DNA from: Eulemur rufifrons
Taxonomy: Eukaryota > Chordata > Mammalia > Primates > Lemuridae
Assembly (NCBI RefSeq): GCF_041146395.1
Contig: NC_090989.1
Coordinates: 51,796,501-51,860,500, forward strand
Direction of reading: 5' to 3'
Length of the DNA stretch: 64,000 bases
The position numbers and the translations under genes are program-made. The notes under the pieces were generated by a model. It ran no database searches. It had not been told where the DNA came from and saw nothing but the letters and a program-made list of their open reading frames with translations. Below, piece by piece: positions 11,501-21,569 of the stretch (its first letter is position 1; every line of letters begins with the position of its first letter).

Positions 11501-12439
11501 TTTTCCTCTCAGGACTGCTTTAGCTGCATCCCGTAGATTTTGATAAGTTGTATCTCCATTGTCATTTAATTCAAAGAAATTTTTGATTTCCATCTTGATT
11601 TCTTCTTTTATAGAATAATTATTCAGGAGAAGGTTATTTAGCTTCCATGACTTTGAGTAAGAGTGAGGGTTTCTGTTTGTGATCATTGTTACTTTTATTC
11701 CGCTGTGATCTGAGAAGTTGCATGGTATAATTTCTATTTTTTTGAATTTTTGAAGACATGATTTATGTCCTAGGACATGGTCAATCTTAGAGAATGTCCC
11801 GTGAGCTGAGGAGAAGAATGTATATTCTGTGGACTTTGGGTTGCATGTCTTATAGATGTCAGCCATGCCCATTTGTTCTAGCATTCTATTTAGGTCCATT
11901 ATGTCTTTGTTTATTTTCTGTTTAGAGGATCTGTCCTGTACTGTCAGTGGGGTGTTAAAGTCTCCAGCTATTACAGTATTGTTATCTATCATTTGGTTGA
12001 GATCTAGTAGGGTTTGCTTTATGAATCTAGGTGCACCTAGGTTGGGTGCATATATATTGAGTATAGTCATGGCTTCTTGATGAATTGTGCCTTTAATCAG
12101 TATGTAGTAGCCATCTTTGTCTTTTATTATTTTTGTTGGTTTGAAAGCTAAGTTATTGGAAATTAAGATTGCCACACCAGCTTTCTTTTGGTTACCATTT
12201 GCTTGAAATATCGATTTCCATCCTTTTATTTTCAGTCTAAATGCATCTTTGCAGGTTAGGTGAGTTTCTTGAAGACAGCAGATAATTGGATTGTATTTTT
12301 TTATCCATTGGGCCAGTCTATGTCTCTTGAGCGGGGAGTTCAAGCCATTCACATTTATTGAGAAAACTGAAAAGTGAGACAGTCTTTTGTTCAGCTTGTT
12401 GGGTAGAACTTCATTGTGATGTTTTCTCTCCTGGGCCAT
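8562..12439 (-). pseudogene. ORF2: L1 ORF2: endonuclease-reverse transcriptase, disrupted
   Basis: ORF2p nicks target DNA and reverse-transcribes the L1 RNA at the nick. The chosen start, ATG at 12439, lies 39 bp after ORF1 and gives about 15 more N-terminal residues than the human protein; total length is about 1,292 codons against 1,275 in human. Visible in order: an APE-type endonuclease with N29 of 'SINVNGL', E58 of 'QETH', 'GDFNTPL' near 160 and 'SDHS' near 245; reverse transcriptase blocks '[14 protein letters not shown]', '[17 protein letters not shown]', '[12 protein letters not shown]' and '[14 protein letters not shown]'; the catalytic FADD at 10287-10298; and a C-terminal Cys/His cluster of the form C-x3-C-x7-H-x4-C near 9000. 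Two lesions: a one-base loss between about 10299 and 10330, which puts FADD in another frame from the preceding blocks, and a stop at 9228-9230. Downstream of that stop the frame stays open to 8562. It is not expected to make full-length protein. Confidence 0.93.
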
Positions 12440-12478
12440 TGTGGTATCTGGAATTTGATCTTTAGCTCTTGAGTAGTT

Positions 12479-13485
12479 TTACATTCGTGGATCTTTCTTG
12501 TGCTGATCCGTGTATAATTCTCTTTTGAGTACTTCTTGGAGGGCTGGTCTTGTCTTGGTGAATTCCCTCAACCTTTGTTTATCTGAGAATGTCTTGATTT
12601 CTCCTTCGTATAGAAAACTTAGCTTAGCTGGGTACAAGATTCTAGGCTGGGCATTATTCTGTTTCAGAAGAGTGAAAATGGGGCCCCAACCTCTTCTTGC
12701 TTGTAAGGTTTCAGCTGAGAAATCTGGCGTAATTCTGATGGGTTTTCCTTTGTAAGTTACTTGTTTCTTTCTCCTTACAGCTCGGAGAAGTGACTCTCTA
12801 GTGGATATTTTGGTCAGCCTGATGACTACGTGGCGTGGTGTTTTCCTATTTGCTATGAATCTCCCAGGGGTCCTTTGAGCTTCTTGAATCTGTATGTCTA
12901 GAGTATTGGCAAGGCCTGGAAAATTTTCCTCGATTATGTCTTCAAATAGCTTGTCCAACCCTTGCTTGTTATCTTCTTCACCCTCAGGAATGCCAATAAC
13001 TCTCAAGTTAGGTTTCTTCACATAATCCCACATTTCTTGAAGACTCAGATCATTTCTCTTACTTTTTCGATCTATCTCTGTGACTGACTTATTTAGTTGG
13101 AAGGAGTTATCTTCAATTTCTGAGATTCTTTCCTCTGTTTGATCTACCCTGCTCTTGAGACTTTCCACAGTGTTTTGTAGCTCTCTGAGTGAATTCTTCA
13201 CTTCTAGGAGTTCAGTTTGGTTTTTCTTCAATATTTCAATTTCTTTAGTGAATTTTTCCTCCAAATCCTGTATTTTTTGTGTGTGTTTTCCTTGTGTTGT
13301 TTATCCATTGATTCTTGTATATTATTCAGCTTGTTTATAATCCATAATTGGAATTCTTCCTGTGACATGTTGGTGTTTTGAGTCTGGTTTGTGTCAAATG
13401 GTTGGGAGCTGGTATTTCTCTTTGGGGATGAGCTTTCCATTTGATTCTTTGTGCTCTCCGTGTTTTTTCGCTGGGCCCTTCCCAT
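12479..13485 (-). pseudogene. ORF1: L1 ORF1: RNA-binding chaperone protein, frameshifted
   Basis: ORF1p is the trimeric nucleic-acid chaperone that coats L1 RNA in cytoplasmic particles. The start ATG at 13485 follows the 5' UTR; about 335 codons in all, the usual length (human 338). The N-terminal part is basic and Ser/Asn/Gln-rich; then comes a long coiled coil rich in E, K and L heptads (about 13260-13040), the RRM beginning at 'NLRVIGIPEGEE', and the C-terminal domain with 'TPRHVVIRLTKI', 'GKPIRITPDFSAETLQARR' and 'YPAKLSFLYEGEIK'. A single-base loss in an A-run near 13268-13274 separates the first 76 or so residues from the rest: the upstream frame stops at 13228 and the main frame is open from at least 13264 to 12479. 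Otherwise the frame is intact, so decay is slight. Confidence 0.92.
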
Positions 13486-13774
13486 CTAGATTTATCGTTG
13501 GATCTTTACTTATAGGTTTAGTCTGGTGAACAGGACTCTTTGTGCTCTATTCTTAGGCTGTGAAACAGTCTAGGTATGTTGCTTCTTTTGGCAAGAGGGG
13601 GAGACTGTTGTGTATTGTTCAGAGATTTTTCTGTTTCCGTTGGGGGACTGCTTCTGATGGGTCCAATCCTAGAGGATTGGAGTGATCCAGGACCGCTTTG
13701 GTGAGTTAGGACACTGTGTTGTGGTCTTTCAGAAGGCAGGCAGGGTCCACACTAATAGTAGACCGAAATTCTCT

Positions 13775-13797
13775 TTGTTTGTTTGTTTGTTTGTTTC
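13775..13797. repeat. (GTTT)n microsatellite in L1 leader
   Basis: About five uninterrupted GTTT units on the plus strand (AAAC on the L1 sense strand) inside the L1 5' UTR. A second GTTT run is at 14508-14524. These are local slippage tracts. Confidence 0.85.
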
Positions 13798-14217
13798 CCT
13801 TTGGTTCTTCCTCTATAGGGGAGGTTTCTGACTCTATCTGCCGGCAAGATACTAGCTATGGGGAGAGGATGGTGACTTTGCTTGCTCAGCGCCCCAGTTG
13901 CTGTAGCTCCCACGGGCAAAAGTCTGTCTTGGCCCAATGTCCCCAGGGATCAGGTTCCACACTCTCGCTTCTGGAGAAGTATTCAGTGTTTACACTTGGG
14001 CAGGGATCTATATAAGGTCCGTGGACCAGGGGAGAGGGCCGTCCAGGGAGCCTCTTGGTACCCTATTGCTCCGCAGTGACTTGGCTGTGGGCCCTAGAGT
14101 GGCAATTGCATGCCCGCAGATCTCCGGCCCTGGGGGTGACTGCTCAGGATCCGGTATGTACCAGAGCCAGGGACCTGGCCCGTTCCGAAGCTCACCGTGG
14201 GTCCCCAGTTAGAAGGC

Positions 14218-14400
14218 GAATAGAGAGGAGAAAGAGAAGAGAAAAAAAAGAAAGAAAGAAAAAAGAAAAGGAAAGGAAGAAAAGAAAGAGGAGAAAACGA
14301 AAGAGAAAAGAATAAAAAGAAGAAAAAGAAAGAAAGAAAAAGAAAAAAAAAACAAAAAAAAAAGAAAAGAAATGCAAAAAGCCAAACCAAAAAACACCAA
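14218..14400. repeat. Purine tract on plus strand (pyrimidine on L1 sense)
   Basis: About 150 nt almost exclusively A and G on the plus strand, followed by A/C-rich sequence. On the L1 sense strand it is a C/T tract. Several overlapping open frames on both strands here give K/R/E-rich or F/L/S-rich peptides that only reflect this composition. Confidence 0.85.
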
Positions 14401-14528
14401 AAACGCCAACAAAAATGAACAAAAACAAACTACATAGCACCTCACCACACCGCAAGGCAGAAAGATACACAAATCTGAAGTATATAATTCAGCGACTCAA
14501 TGTTTTTTTGTTTGTTTGTTTGTTTTAC

Positions 14529-14720
14529 GCCTTAGCACAGCTCCGCCCCTTCACTTCCGCTCGGCTGGGTCCGGAGCGGCCATTAGGTGTTTTTGTTATT
14601 ATGCCTTAGCACAGCTCCGCCCCTTCACTTCCGCTCGGCTGGGTCCGGAGCGGCCATTAGATGTTTTTGTTTTTACGCCTTAGCAGAGCTCCGCCCCTTC
14701 ACGCCCGCCCGGCTGGGTCC
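14529..14720. repeat. 74-bp tandem repeat in L1 5' UTR (about 2.6 copies)
   Basis: The block 'gccttagcacagctccgccc' starts at 14529, 14603 and 14677, a constant 74-bp step. The first two copies are nearly identical through 'ggctgggtccggagcggcca'; the third diverges after 'ttcacgcccg' and runs into a monomer-like unit. A fourth, separate 'gccttagcgcagctctgccc' occurs at 15034, showing that the unit was once more widely spread in the region. Confidence 0.9.
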
Positions 14721-14870
14721 CAGGCGGTTTCGCAGTGGATTTCAAGATGGCGTCTGCGTGCCCGCACAGCTCCGAGTGTGGTGGGGATCCAACCTCCACG
14801 CTCAAAAAGGCGCAGCAGCCAGAGGCCCAGAGGGCAAAGGTGCCCGCCGAGGCTGTCCGCCGCCGGAAAA
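14721..14870. repeat. Divergent fourth monomer-like unit
   Basis: The sequence 'ggcggtttcgcag...tttcaagatggcgtctgc' followed by a Cys-rich GC block resembles the core of the 193-bp monomers ('gcggtttcgccctcgctttcaagatggcgcctgcc'-like order), but the second half has diverged. It lies 250 bp from the main array and supports an origin of this whole area by monomer duplication. Confidence 0.55.
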
Positions 14871-15123
14871 AAAAAGAAAAAGAAAAGAAAAGGAAAAAAA
14901 AACACCCCAAAAAAACAAAAACAAACACAAACACAAACACGAACAAACAAAATCCAGAAGAAATTTACCAAGAATTAAATATACAGTTCGGCGAGCCTAT
15001 TCTTCTTGTTCGTGTTTTTTTTTTTTTTTTTTTGCCTTAGCGCAGCTCTGCCCCTTCACCCCGAGCACGGCCCCGGCATATCCCGCACTCCTGGCGTTGG
15101 TTCAGAGACCAGCAGAGGGCGCC

Positions 15124-15703
15124 GGGCAGAGAGAGCTGCTCGGCACTTTATGGCTCCCGAGCGGTTTCGCCCTCGCTTTCAAGATGGTGCCTGCAGAGCT
15201 CCGGGGCTGGAGGAGACCGGCTCCCCGGCAGGCAGAGACCACCACTGCCCGGGGGCTGGCGAGCAAGGACGCGCACTGGGGGTCACCGGCTGGAGAACCG
15301 CCGAAAAAGGCAGCACGGGCAGAAAGAGCCGCTGGGCACTTTTTGGCTCCCGAGTGGTTTCGCCCTCGCTTTCAAGATGGCGCCTGCCGAGCTCCGGGGC
15401 TGGAGAGGGCCGGCTCCCTGGCAGGCAGAGACCGCCACTGCCCAGGGGCTGGCGAGCAAGGACGCGCACCGGGGGGTCACCGGCTGGAGAACCGCTGAAA
15501 AAGGCAGCACAGGCAGAAAGAGCCGCTGGGCACTTTTTGGCTCCCGAGCGGTTTTGCCTTTGCTTTCAAGATGGCGCCTGCCGAGCTCCGGGGCTGGAGG
15601 GGACCGGCTCCCCGGCAGGCAGAGACCGCCACTGCCCAGGGGCTGGCCAGCAAGGACACGCACCGGGGGTGACCGGCTGGAGAACTGCCGAAAAAGGCAG
15701 CAC
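15124..15703. repeat. Three tandem 193-bp L1 5' UTR monomers
   Basis: Units start at 15124, 15317 and 15511 (steps 193 and 194) and the array ends at 15703. Each unit begins 'ggcagaaagagccgctggg' or close, and contains 'tttcaagatggcgcctgcc' (positions 15180, 15373, 15567 for 'caagatgg'), 'gctccggggctggag', 'ccactgcccaggggctgg' and 'gaaaaaggcagcac'. Copies 2 and 3 are closer to each other than to copy 1, and each holds many CpGs. The 'caagatgg' core is a YY1-type motif placed on the strand opposite to L1 transcription. Confidence 0.93.
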
Positions 15704-16186
15704 GGGGTACCACGCTATTTGCTGTCCGGGAGTCTTTTGTGTTTTTCCGCCCTGGGACAGATCCGTCCCTCCTCGCCAAGCGCTGTCTCAGCTGAGATCC
15801 CCCAGGTTCTAAGGTAATTTCGCAAAAAAGCCTCCTGTCTCCAATGCGCCACGTATCCCTCAGTGATTCTGCGCTGGCCTGGGTCAGGGCTCTGTTCAAT
15901 TGGGAGCGGAGGGCTAGCCGCTTTCCCGAGAGGCTGCACCCGCCCCGGCTGGGGGCCGGTGTATCCGACCCGCGCTCGGCTGGCTAGTGTCTGTCCCGTG
16001 TTCCCAATTTTCGTTCACCTCAGACCTCACTCGCTCTGTTTGTCCCATGCTGATTCTCCGTGGATTCACACCGCTGTTCCTGTGTGGGAGCGGTCTTCTA
16101 GCATTGTGGCAGGTCCGGATCGATGCCTTCCTTCCCGGGAGCGCAGATTCAGGCCGTCACCACCACTCCGCCATCTTTGATCCTTC

Positions 16187-16201
16187 CAGATTTGACTTTT
16201 A
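16187..16201. repeat. Target-site duplication, 5' side of full-length L1
   Basis: The second exact copy of 'cagatttgactttta', immediately outside the L1 5' end. Together with the copy at 8058 it fixes the limits of the insertion. Confidence 0.92.
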
Positions 16202-17269
16202 AAGAGCCATCAAGCATGGTTGATAAGATAAAGAAAACCAACATACCTCAAGAAGTCTCCTCACTCTTGGGCAGATACAGAGTCCCAGGAAAGACTAAGT
16301 AGGCTCTCAGGCTATCCTTAGCTGTCACTCAGAAGTAATTGCTGGGGATTTTCAAAATATTCTGTTGATAGATGAACACCTTCAAAATTAGACCTCAACA
16401 GTGCTCTCCAAAATATATGAAACATTCAAGAAGAAAGTACCTTAAATATAATTATTCAATCTTTGACAGCAACTGAATGAAAATTTTTTAGCATTCAAGT
16501 TATGAAGTGTCAGTGATGAGTTCTGGATGAGGGCGTATAATAGGCCCTGAACTCTTAAGGTCAATAAATGTCTAAAAGCAAATTTGGAGTAATTATGTTT
16601 CTGCCTTGCCCTGTTACTGTAAGTGGATATGTCAGCTTAACACACCTGGGGGCAGGCTTGAGCTGCATGCTTATTGTAATATTTAAAGCTTCCTGCAACT
16701 TTCACATGTAAAATTAGCTTACAAAAAAGAAGGATGCCTATATTTTTAAAGCTTCTCAGAAAGAGAGGAAATACTATTGAATATTTGGGTTTTACTATAC
16801 CTACCATGATAGATGAGAAATGATAGAATTCTAAGCACTTTAACATGCAGGGTGTTTAACTGAAAGAGAACTCTACTGGAAGTAGTAGTTCAGTGACTCA
16901 GACAAATTGTTTAAACTCTATTTGCCCTGTAATATTTGTTTATAAACTAAAAGTATTTTATAGAGGAGTCCTAAATCCTCTTTTCTCCATTAAAATCAGA
17001 AAAATGTATGTATATATATAAATAAAAACTCTTAAGATATAAGACTTGAGATATCATTACCCCTTGAATTTTGGAGGCATATAACCTGACATTAAGATTT
17101 TTTTTAATAGCATATGTGGTAGATTACATTTTCCAAAATGGTAGCAACAAGATCTCCCACTCCACTTGCACTTCTCATAATGTGTTGTGGGCATTTCTAT
17201 AACAGGCCTATAACACTCCTCTGTAAGTTTTGGCAATGTGACTTATCTTAGAATAGTTTCTCCACTTAA
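16202..17269. other. Right flank of L1, no feature recognised
   Basis: AT-rich non-coding DNA. A (TA)n patch lies near 17008-17020. No repeat family named with confidence. Confidence 0.45.
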
Positions 17270-18900
17270 AGATCAAATATACATTCTTCGATATTGTCTC
17301 ATAATAGCCTTATAATTTACATTTACATCTATTTTTTATTTATTTTGAGTTGTATAAATTAAAAACAATATCTTATAATTTTTATAAAATGTGTACCAAC
17401 TTATTTTCTTATTTGCTGAATATACTCCCTGCTGATTTAAAATGTCTACTTTAGTTGCCGGGGCTCCCGCCTGTAATCCTAGCACTCTGGGAGGCCTAGG
17501 AGGGTGGATCGCTCAAGGTCAGGAGTTTGAGACCAGCCTGAGCAAGAGTGAGACCAAGACTCTACTAAAAATAGAAAGAAATTATCTGGCCAACTAAAAT
17601 ATATATATACAAAAAATTAGTTGGGCATGGTGGCACATACCTATAGTCCCAGCTACTCAGGAGGCTGAGGCAGTAGGATCGCTTGAGCCCAGGAGTTTGA
17701 GGTTGCTGTGAGCTAGGCTGACGCCACGGCACTCACTCTAGCCTGGGCAACAAAGCGAGAATCTGTCTCAAGAAAAAAAAAAGTCTACTTTATATGTCAA
17801 ATTCAGAAAGAGGTAAAGAGTTGTTTCTAGGCTCTTTATTCCATTTATCTATTAGCTATTATCTTTTCAATTAATAATGGCTTAATTCCTATTTAATTAC
17901 TACGGGTTTTTTCTAATGTTTTCATGTTAATAGGGAAAGCACCCACTACTATTTTTTTCCAATATTGTCTAGGCTATATTTTTACGTTTATTTTTACTTA
18001 TAAATTTCTTTCAGCTTCTTGAATTTGATGGGAAAAAATCCATGATTTTGAGTGGTTTGACTATAAATTATAGATTTGCTGAGAATTGAGATATCCATAT
18101 ATATAAAATGATAAATGTTCTCATTTCCATAAAATTTTCTATTTCTCCATGTATGCAGCTCTCCTAAAATTTCTTAAATAACATTTTAGATATTTTAGAA
18201 TGTTAAAACTAAGTTTCTTGGACATTATTTGTTGGCTTTATTCTTAGGTGCTTTATGGTTTTCTGTTTTTGTTGTTGCTATTAGCTATTTTTATTTGGAC
18301 TTTTAATATTATATTTCCTAGTTTGTTAAGGTCACATACAGAACAGTAATTACCTTCTGTGATGATATTTTGTCTAGCCACCTTGTGAATAGGCTTATGA
18401 GTGCTGAAAGCTTGTCAGCTGATTCTCTTAGATTGTCTATGTGACAATCACCTTTTCCAGATTATCCACTTACATTGTCATTGCTATTGTTGTGGCTGTT
18501 GCCTTGGCTGGGATTCTGGTGCCCTGTTAAATGGTATCAGTGATAAAAGTCCTTGTTTCTTGTCACTCTTTTCAATGGTAAAATGTCAAGTATCATTTAA
18601 TAAGATACTTATTTTTATAGATTTTTGTAAAGAATCTTTATCAAGATAATGATAACAATGATAAACTTTCTAGTCCTTGTTTGCTAAGGAATGCCATTTA
18701 AAGTTTTTTTTTCCTTCTTTGATATGTCAATGTTGTCTATTGCACTGACAGATTTTATTGTTGTTGAACCATTGTTACATTTCTGGAGTGGACACTAGAT
18801 GTTCATGATATATTTTAATTTCAATGTGTTGCTTGATATTATTTGTAAATGTTTATTTATGAATTTTGCATCTATTTTATATGTTTTTTTCCTGTGAATT
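17270..18900 (-). mobile_element. Old L1M ORF2 fragment, split by an Alu
   Basis: The plus strand is the complement of eroded L1 ORF2: 'taggctctttattccattta' style text, then 'ttggctttattcttaggtgc', 'gtcagctgattctcttagat', 'gataaaagtccttgtttctt', 'aacctattgttacatttctgg' like blocks in L1 order. Stops are dense in every frame. The Alu at 17454-17782 was inserted into it later. Confidence 0.6.
17444..17792 (+). mobile_element. Alu SINE with target-site duplication
   Basis: Dimeric Alu (17454-17782) with 'cctgtaatcctagcactctg' (Pol III box region of the left arm), the lemur-type linker containing 'gaaagaaattatctggcc', right arm 'cctatagtcccagctactca' and an A-tail. The 10-mer 'gtctacttta' flanks it at 17444-17453 and 17783-17792. 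A (TA)4 expansion sits in the middle linker. Confidence 0.95.
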
Positions 18901-19549
18901 TGCATATTATCTTCCCTTTATTGGATTTTAAAATACACATATCCCCCTTTTTGCCTTTTATTGAATCAATTGACTTTTCTTTGTTTCTTTTATTTTTACT
19001 AATGATTTGAAAATTATACATTTTATTTCTCTTCTAGTAGTAAACTTTAATTTTTAAACAACTTCTTTGTAATTATATTGTTTTTAACAATAACTAAGAT
19101 TAAACTCTGTACATATCATATGCCCTCCAACAGTCAAGAGCTACAGTGTATATGCTTTTATTCACCATCCCATTTGTCATGTGCCACCACCTAGAAGTTT
19201 TTATTTATAAATAATTTTAGAAAAAAATAATTATAGTCAATACTTATTTAGAATCTACAATAATTTTAACTAATTTAGTTGCTTATCATTACTTTTGGCA
19301 TCCTAGTTCTTCCTCTTGGATTTATATTTGTCTTCTTGCTGGAAAACACCCAAGACTAATTCAACCTCTGTCGATAAGTGATGCATTTTCTGAATCATTC
19401 CATGTGCAAAACAACCCTATTTATTTCTCACAAATGAATGACCAGATAAAGAATTATGAGTTCAAATCCACTTACTTTAAAATGTATATTTTACTAACTT
19501 CTTTCATCTACTGAATCTAGTGAATTTTGAGATAAATCTAATTTCAACC
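18901..19549. other. AT-rich stretch, possibly L1-derived
   Basis: Continues the AT-rich, T-skewed character of the L1M fragment to its left but I cannot align it with confidence. No gene. Confidence 0.35.
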
Positions 19550-19897
19550 TGACCATAATTTCCTGGTAAACAATCTTTTCTCTGGAAGCTTTTTGGGTTT
19601 GTCTTTGTCCTTGGTGTTCTAAATCTCATTAGGATAAGTGGTCCTCTGATACCTTTCTCTAAATCCCGCGAATGCTTGCAGAGGATATATGCATTTAATC
19701 TGAAGATAAAATGTTTTTCAATTCTAAGAAATGTTTGACTAAATATTTTATTTAATATAACTTGTTAGCTTTTCTCTGCTCTCTTCTGAATCTTCCAGTA
19801 TATGCAGTTTGGAATATGGGGCTTATTGTACCTTTTGTACTTTTCATCTCCTTCTTTTGCTCTGCATTTCGTAAGAATTCCTCATTTCAGTTTTTTT
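19550..19897 (-). mobile_element. Possible HAL1/L1M ORF1-region fragment
   Basis: The order 'ctctggaagctttttgggtt', 'gtccttggtgttctaaatct', 'tttttcaattctaagaaatg', 'gctctcttctgaatcttcc' resembles the complement of a HAL1 or old L1 ORF1 region. Divergence is high and the limits are soft. Confidence 0.4.
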
Positions 19898-19902
19898 AGT
19901 AC

Positions 19903-20720
19903 AGTAAGCCCTCACTTAATGCTGTCAATAGGCTGTTGGAAACTGTGACTTTAAGCAAAACAACGTGTAAAAAAACGAATTTAACCATAGGCTAGTTGAT
20001 ATAAACAAGAGTTAAGTTCCTATCGTATATTTCTGGTCACAAAACATCACCAAACTTCTTAATAAAGCTCCCAAACACTTCTAATATTAGACATTGAAAT
20101 AAAGGTGAGCTATATGTAAATTTTTAAAAGATTAATTAAAACTAGTCAGATAATTATTTACCCATGTTTTGGTGAATCAGTGAGTAATGACGGTCATAGC
20201 GGTGGTGGGCTAAATCAAGGAATAAATGTTTGCAAAGCAAAAATTGTAAGGAGCACCTCCTCCAACCATGTGGTTCAAACACAGTAACAAATATGATTAA
20301 CCTGCTGAGTGTATTTGTAGCGCAATGTTCCTTGTGATGCACTTGTATGATTGTTATAGATTTTACAAATTTTTATATTACAATCATTTGTATCCATTCA
20401 TTCATTCATTTTTCAACCCATTTATTCTAGTTCTGGGCCACGAGTTCAGAGCCTATGCCGGCAGCTCAAGGGCAAGACAGGAACCAACCCTGGACAGGAA
20501 ACCATTCCCTGACAGGGGACACACACAAACCACACTCACTCAGACAGGGACCATTTAGACATGCCAATGAAACTAATGTGCACATCTTTGGGATGTGGAA
20601 GGAAACCAGAGTATCTGGAGAAAAAAACATGCAGACATGGGGAGGACATGAAAACTCCACATAGACAGTGGCCCTGGTCAGGAATCTTTTTTTTTTTCTC
20701 ATTAATGTTATAATGAGGAT
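19903..20720. mobile_element. Old DNA-transposon-like repeat
   Basis: The left end 'cagtaagccctcacttaatg' and the right end 'ttaatgttataatgaggatt' are partly inverted copies of each other (ccctcacttaatg against cctcattataaca), as expected for terminal inverted repeats. Internal blocks 'gaatcagtgagtaatgacgg', 'aatcaaggaataaatgtttg', 'gggatgtggaaggaaaccag' and 'aacatgcagacatggggagg' belong to a recurrent mammalian repeat I recognise but cannot name securely. The open frames at 20154-20807 are incidental. Confidence 0.55.
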
Positions 20721-21569
20721 TTTTATATATATAAATTCACTCTTCAGCTTCAGGAGCCATTCCTCTCTCCTTAGTTCATCTATTTTGCTGTTATGTGGAT
20801 TAGTCAATTTTTAATGTAATGTAGCAGATTAATTTTTAGATAGCAATATCCTCTTACAATTGTCTGTGCTAAAATATACCCTAATAAGAAAATCTTTTCT
20901 TCCTGTTCTAGCCACTCTATTTCTTTGGGGTTGAGTTCTGTTTATTGCCTTTGTTGTCTCCTTTTCATAGTGATGAATTTTCCTGCATATGTGGTGAATT
21001 TTTATTATGAGTTCCCTTTTAAAGGGGAAATTCTCTGTTAGAATATCTGCTATAGTATTAATACCTCATTGTTTTTCTTTGCTGTATTACAATCCTGCAT
21101 TGCCCCAGCAATGAAATTTAATGCTTACTGGCAGAACAGCAAATAGAAAAATAAGCTGTATTATGTGATTCACATGCTGTCATCTTTAGCCTTCTGGAGA
21201 ATTTGGCCTTAAAAATTAAATAAACAAGTAGAAAATAATGTTCACTCTGCCTGGAAGGCAAAAATAAATAATTTCTTGGAGAATTTTGAGTAGGATTTTA
21301 CCACCACCAGATTCCAGTATAAAAATGGCAGCTCAAAGAATCCTGCTTTAAGAGGAATAAACATTGTGGGGATATTTTTCTTTAGAATGGAGGGTTTTAT
21401 TTCAAGAGAATGTTTTCTCTAGGCCATTCCATGAAAAAAAGAGTTTGGTAGGAATAATGTTGTCCATGACATTCAAAACCTTATCTCCTAACAATGTCAT
21501 GGGGAGTAAAGTAATTTCCACATCAATTATTCTAAAATTAAATTATATTTAAATTTGCAAGAGACACTG
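20721..21569. other. Non-coding stretch, no feature recognised
   Basis: AT-rich, no long open frame, no repeat recognised. The block 21060-21240 is less repetitive than its surroundings and could be conserved, but the sequence alone does not show it. Confidence 0.4.

Larger units (their letters stand above)
8073..16186 (-). mobile_element. Full-length lemur-type L1 (LINE-1) retrotransposon
   Basis: An autonomous-type non-LTR retrotransposon, complete in layout but mutated. Read from 16186 leftwards: 5' end with 'aaagatggcgg' (YY1-like start as in other primate L1s), 2.7-kb 5' UTR, ORF1 at 13485-12479, a 39-bp spacer, ORF2 at 12439-8562, G-rich 3' UTR to about 8396, then non-L1 sequence and an A/T tail against the duplication. 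At 8.1 kb it is about 2 kb longer than human L1, mainly because of the 5' UTR. Disabling changes visible: one frameshift in ORF1, one frameshift and one stop in ORF2. Perfect target duplications and so few lesions imply a fairly recent insertion, within the lemur lineage. Confidence 0.93.
13486..16186 (-). promoter_or_regulatory. L1 5' UTR / internal promoter region
   Basis: L1 transcription starts at the element's own 5' end and is driven by this region. It is about 2.7 kb, roughly three times the human L1 5' UTR, and its distal half (14530-16186) is very GC- and CpG-rich against AT-rich flanks. Sense-strand order: 'aaagatggcgg' at the very start, a unique 480-bp CpG-rich block, three 193-bp monomers (15703-15124), A-rich and pyrimidine-rich spacers, 74-bp repeats (14720-14529), a long pyrimidine tract (14370-14220) and a 700-bp leader before ORF1. 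The repeat organisation resembles the monomer promoters of rodent L1s more than human L1. The function is inferred from position and family. Confidence 0.8.

Noticed and set aside
9316..12755. Plus-strand frames inside the large L1 (for example 9316-9657, 11163-11483)
   Set aside because: Antisense shadows of ORF1 and ORF2 with no independent support.
14094..14472. Overlapping minus-strand frames with F/L/S-rich peptides (membrane-protein-like)
   Set aside because: Direct translation of a purine/pyrimidine tract; the hydrophobicity is a composition artefact.
14587..15498. 303-codon plus-strand frame as a host gene
   Set aside because: It lies wholly within the L1 5' UTR repeats, is low-complexity in part and has no known domain. 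Kept only as an antisense-frame observation.
15124..15703. Tandem units as a CRISPR array
   Set aside because: Units are 193 bp, directly adjacent, without spacers, in a eukaryotic L1 promoter.
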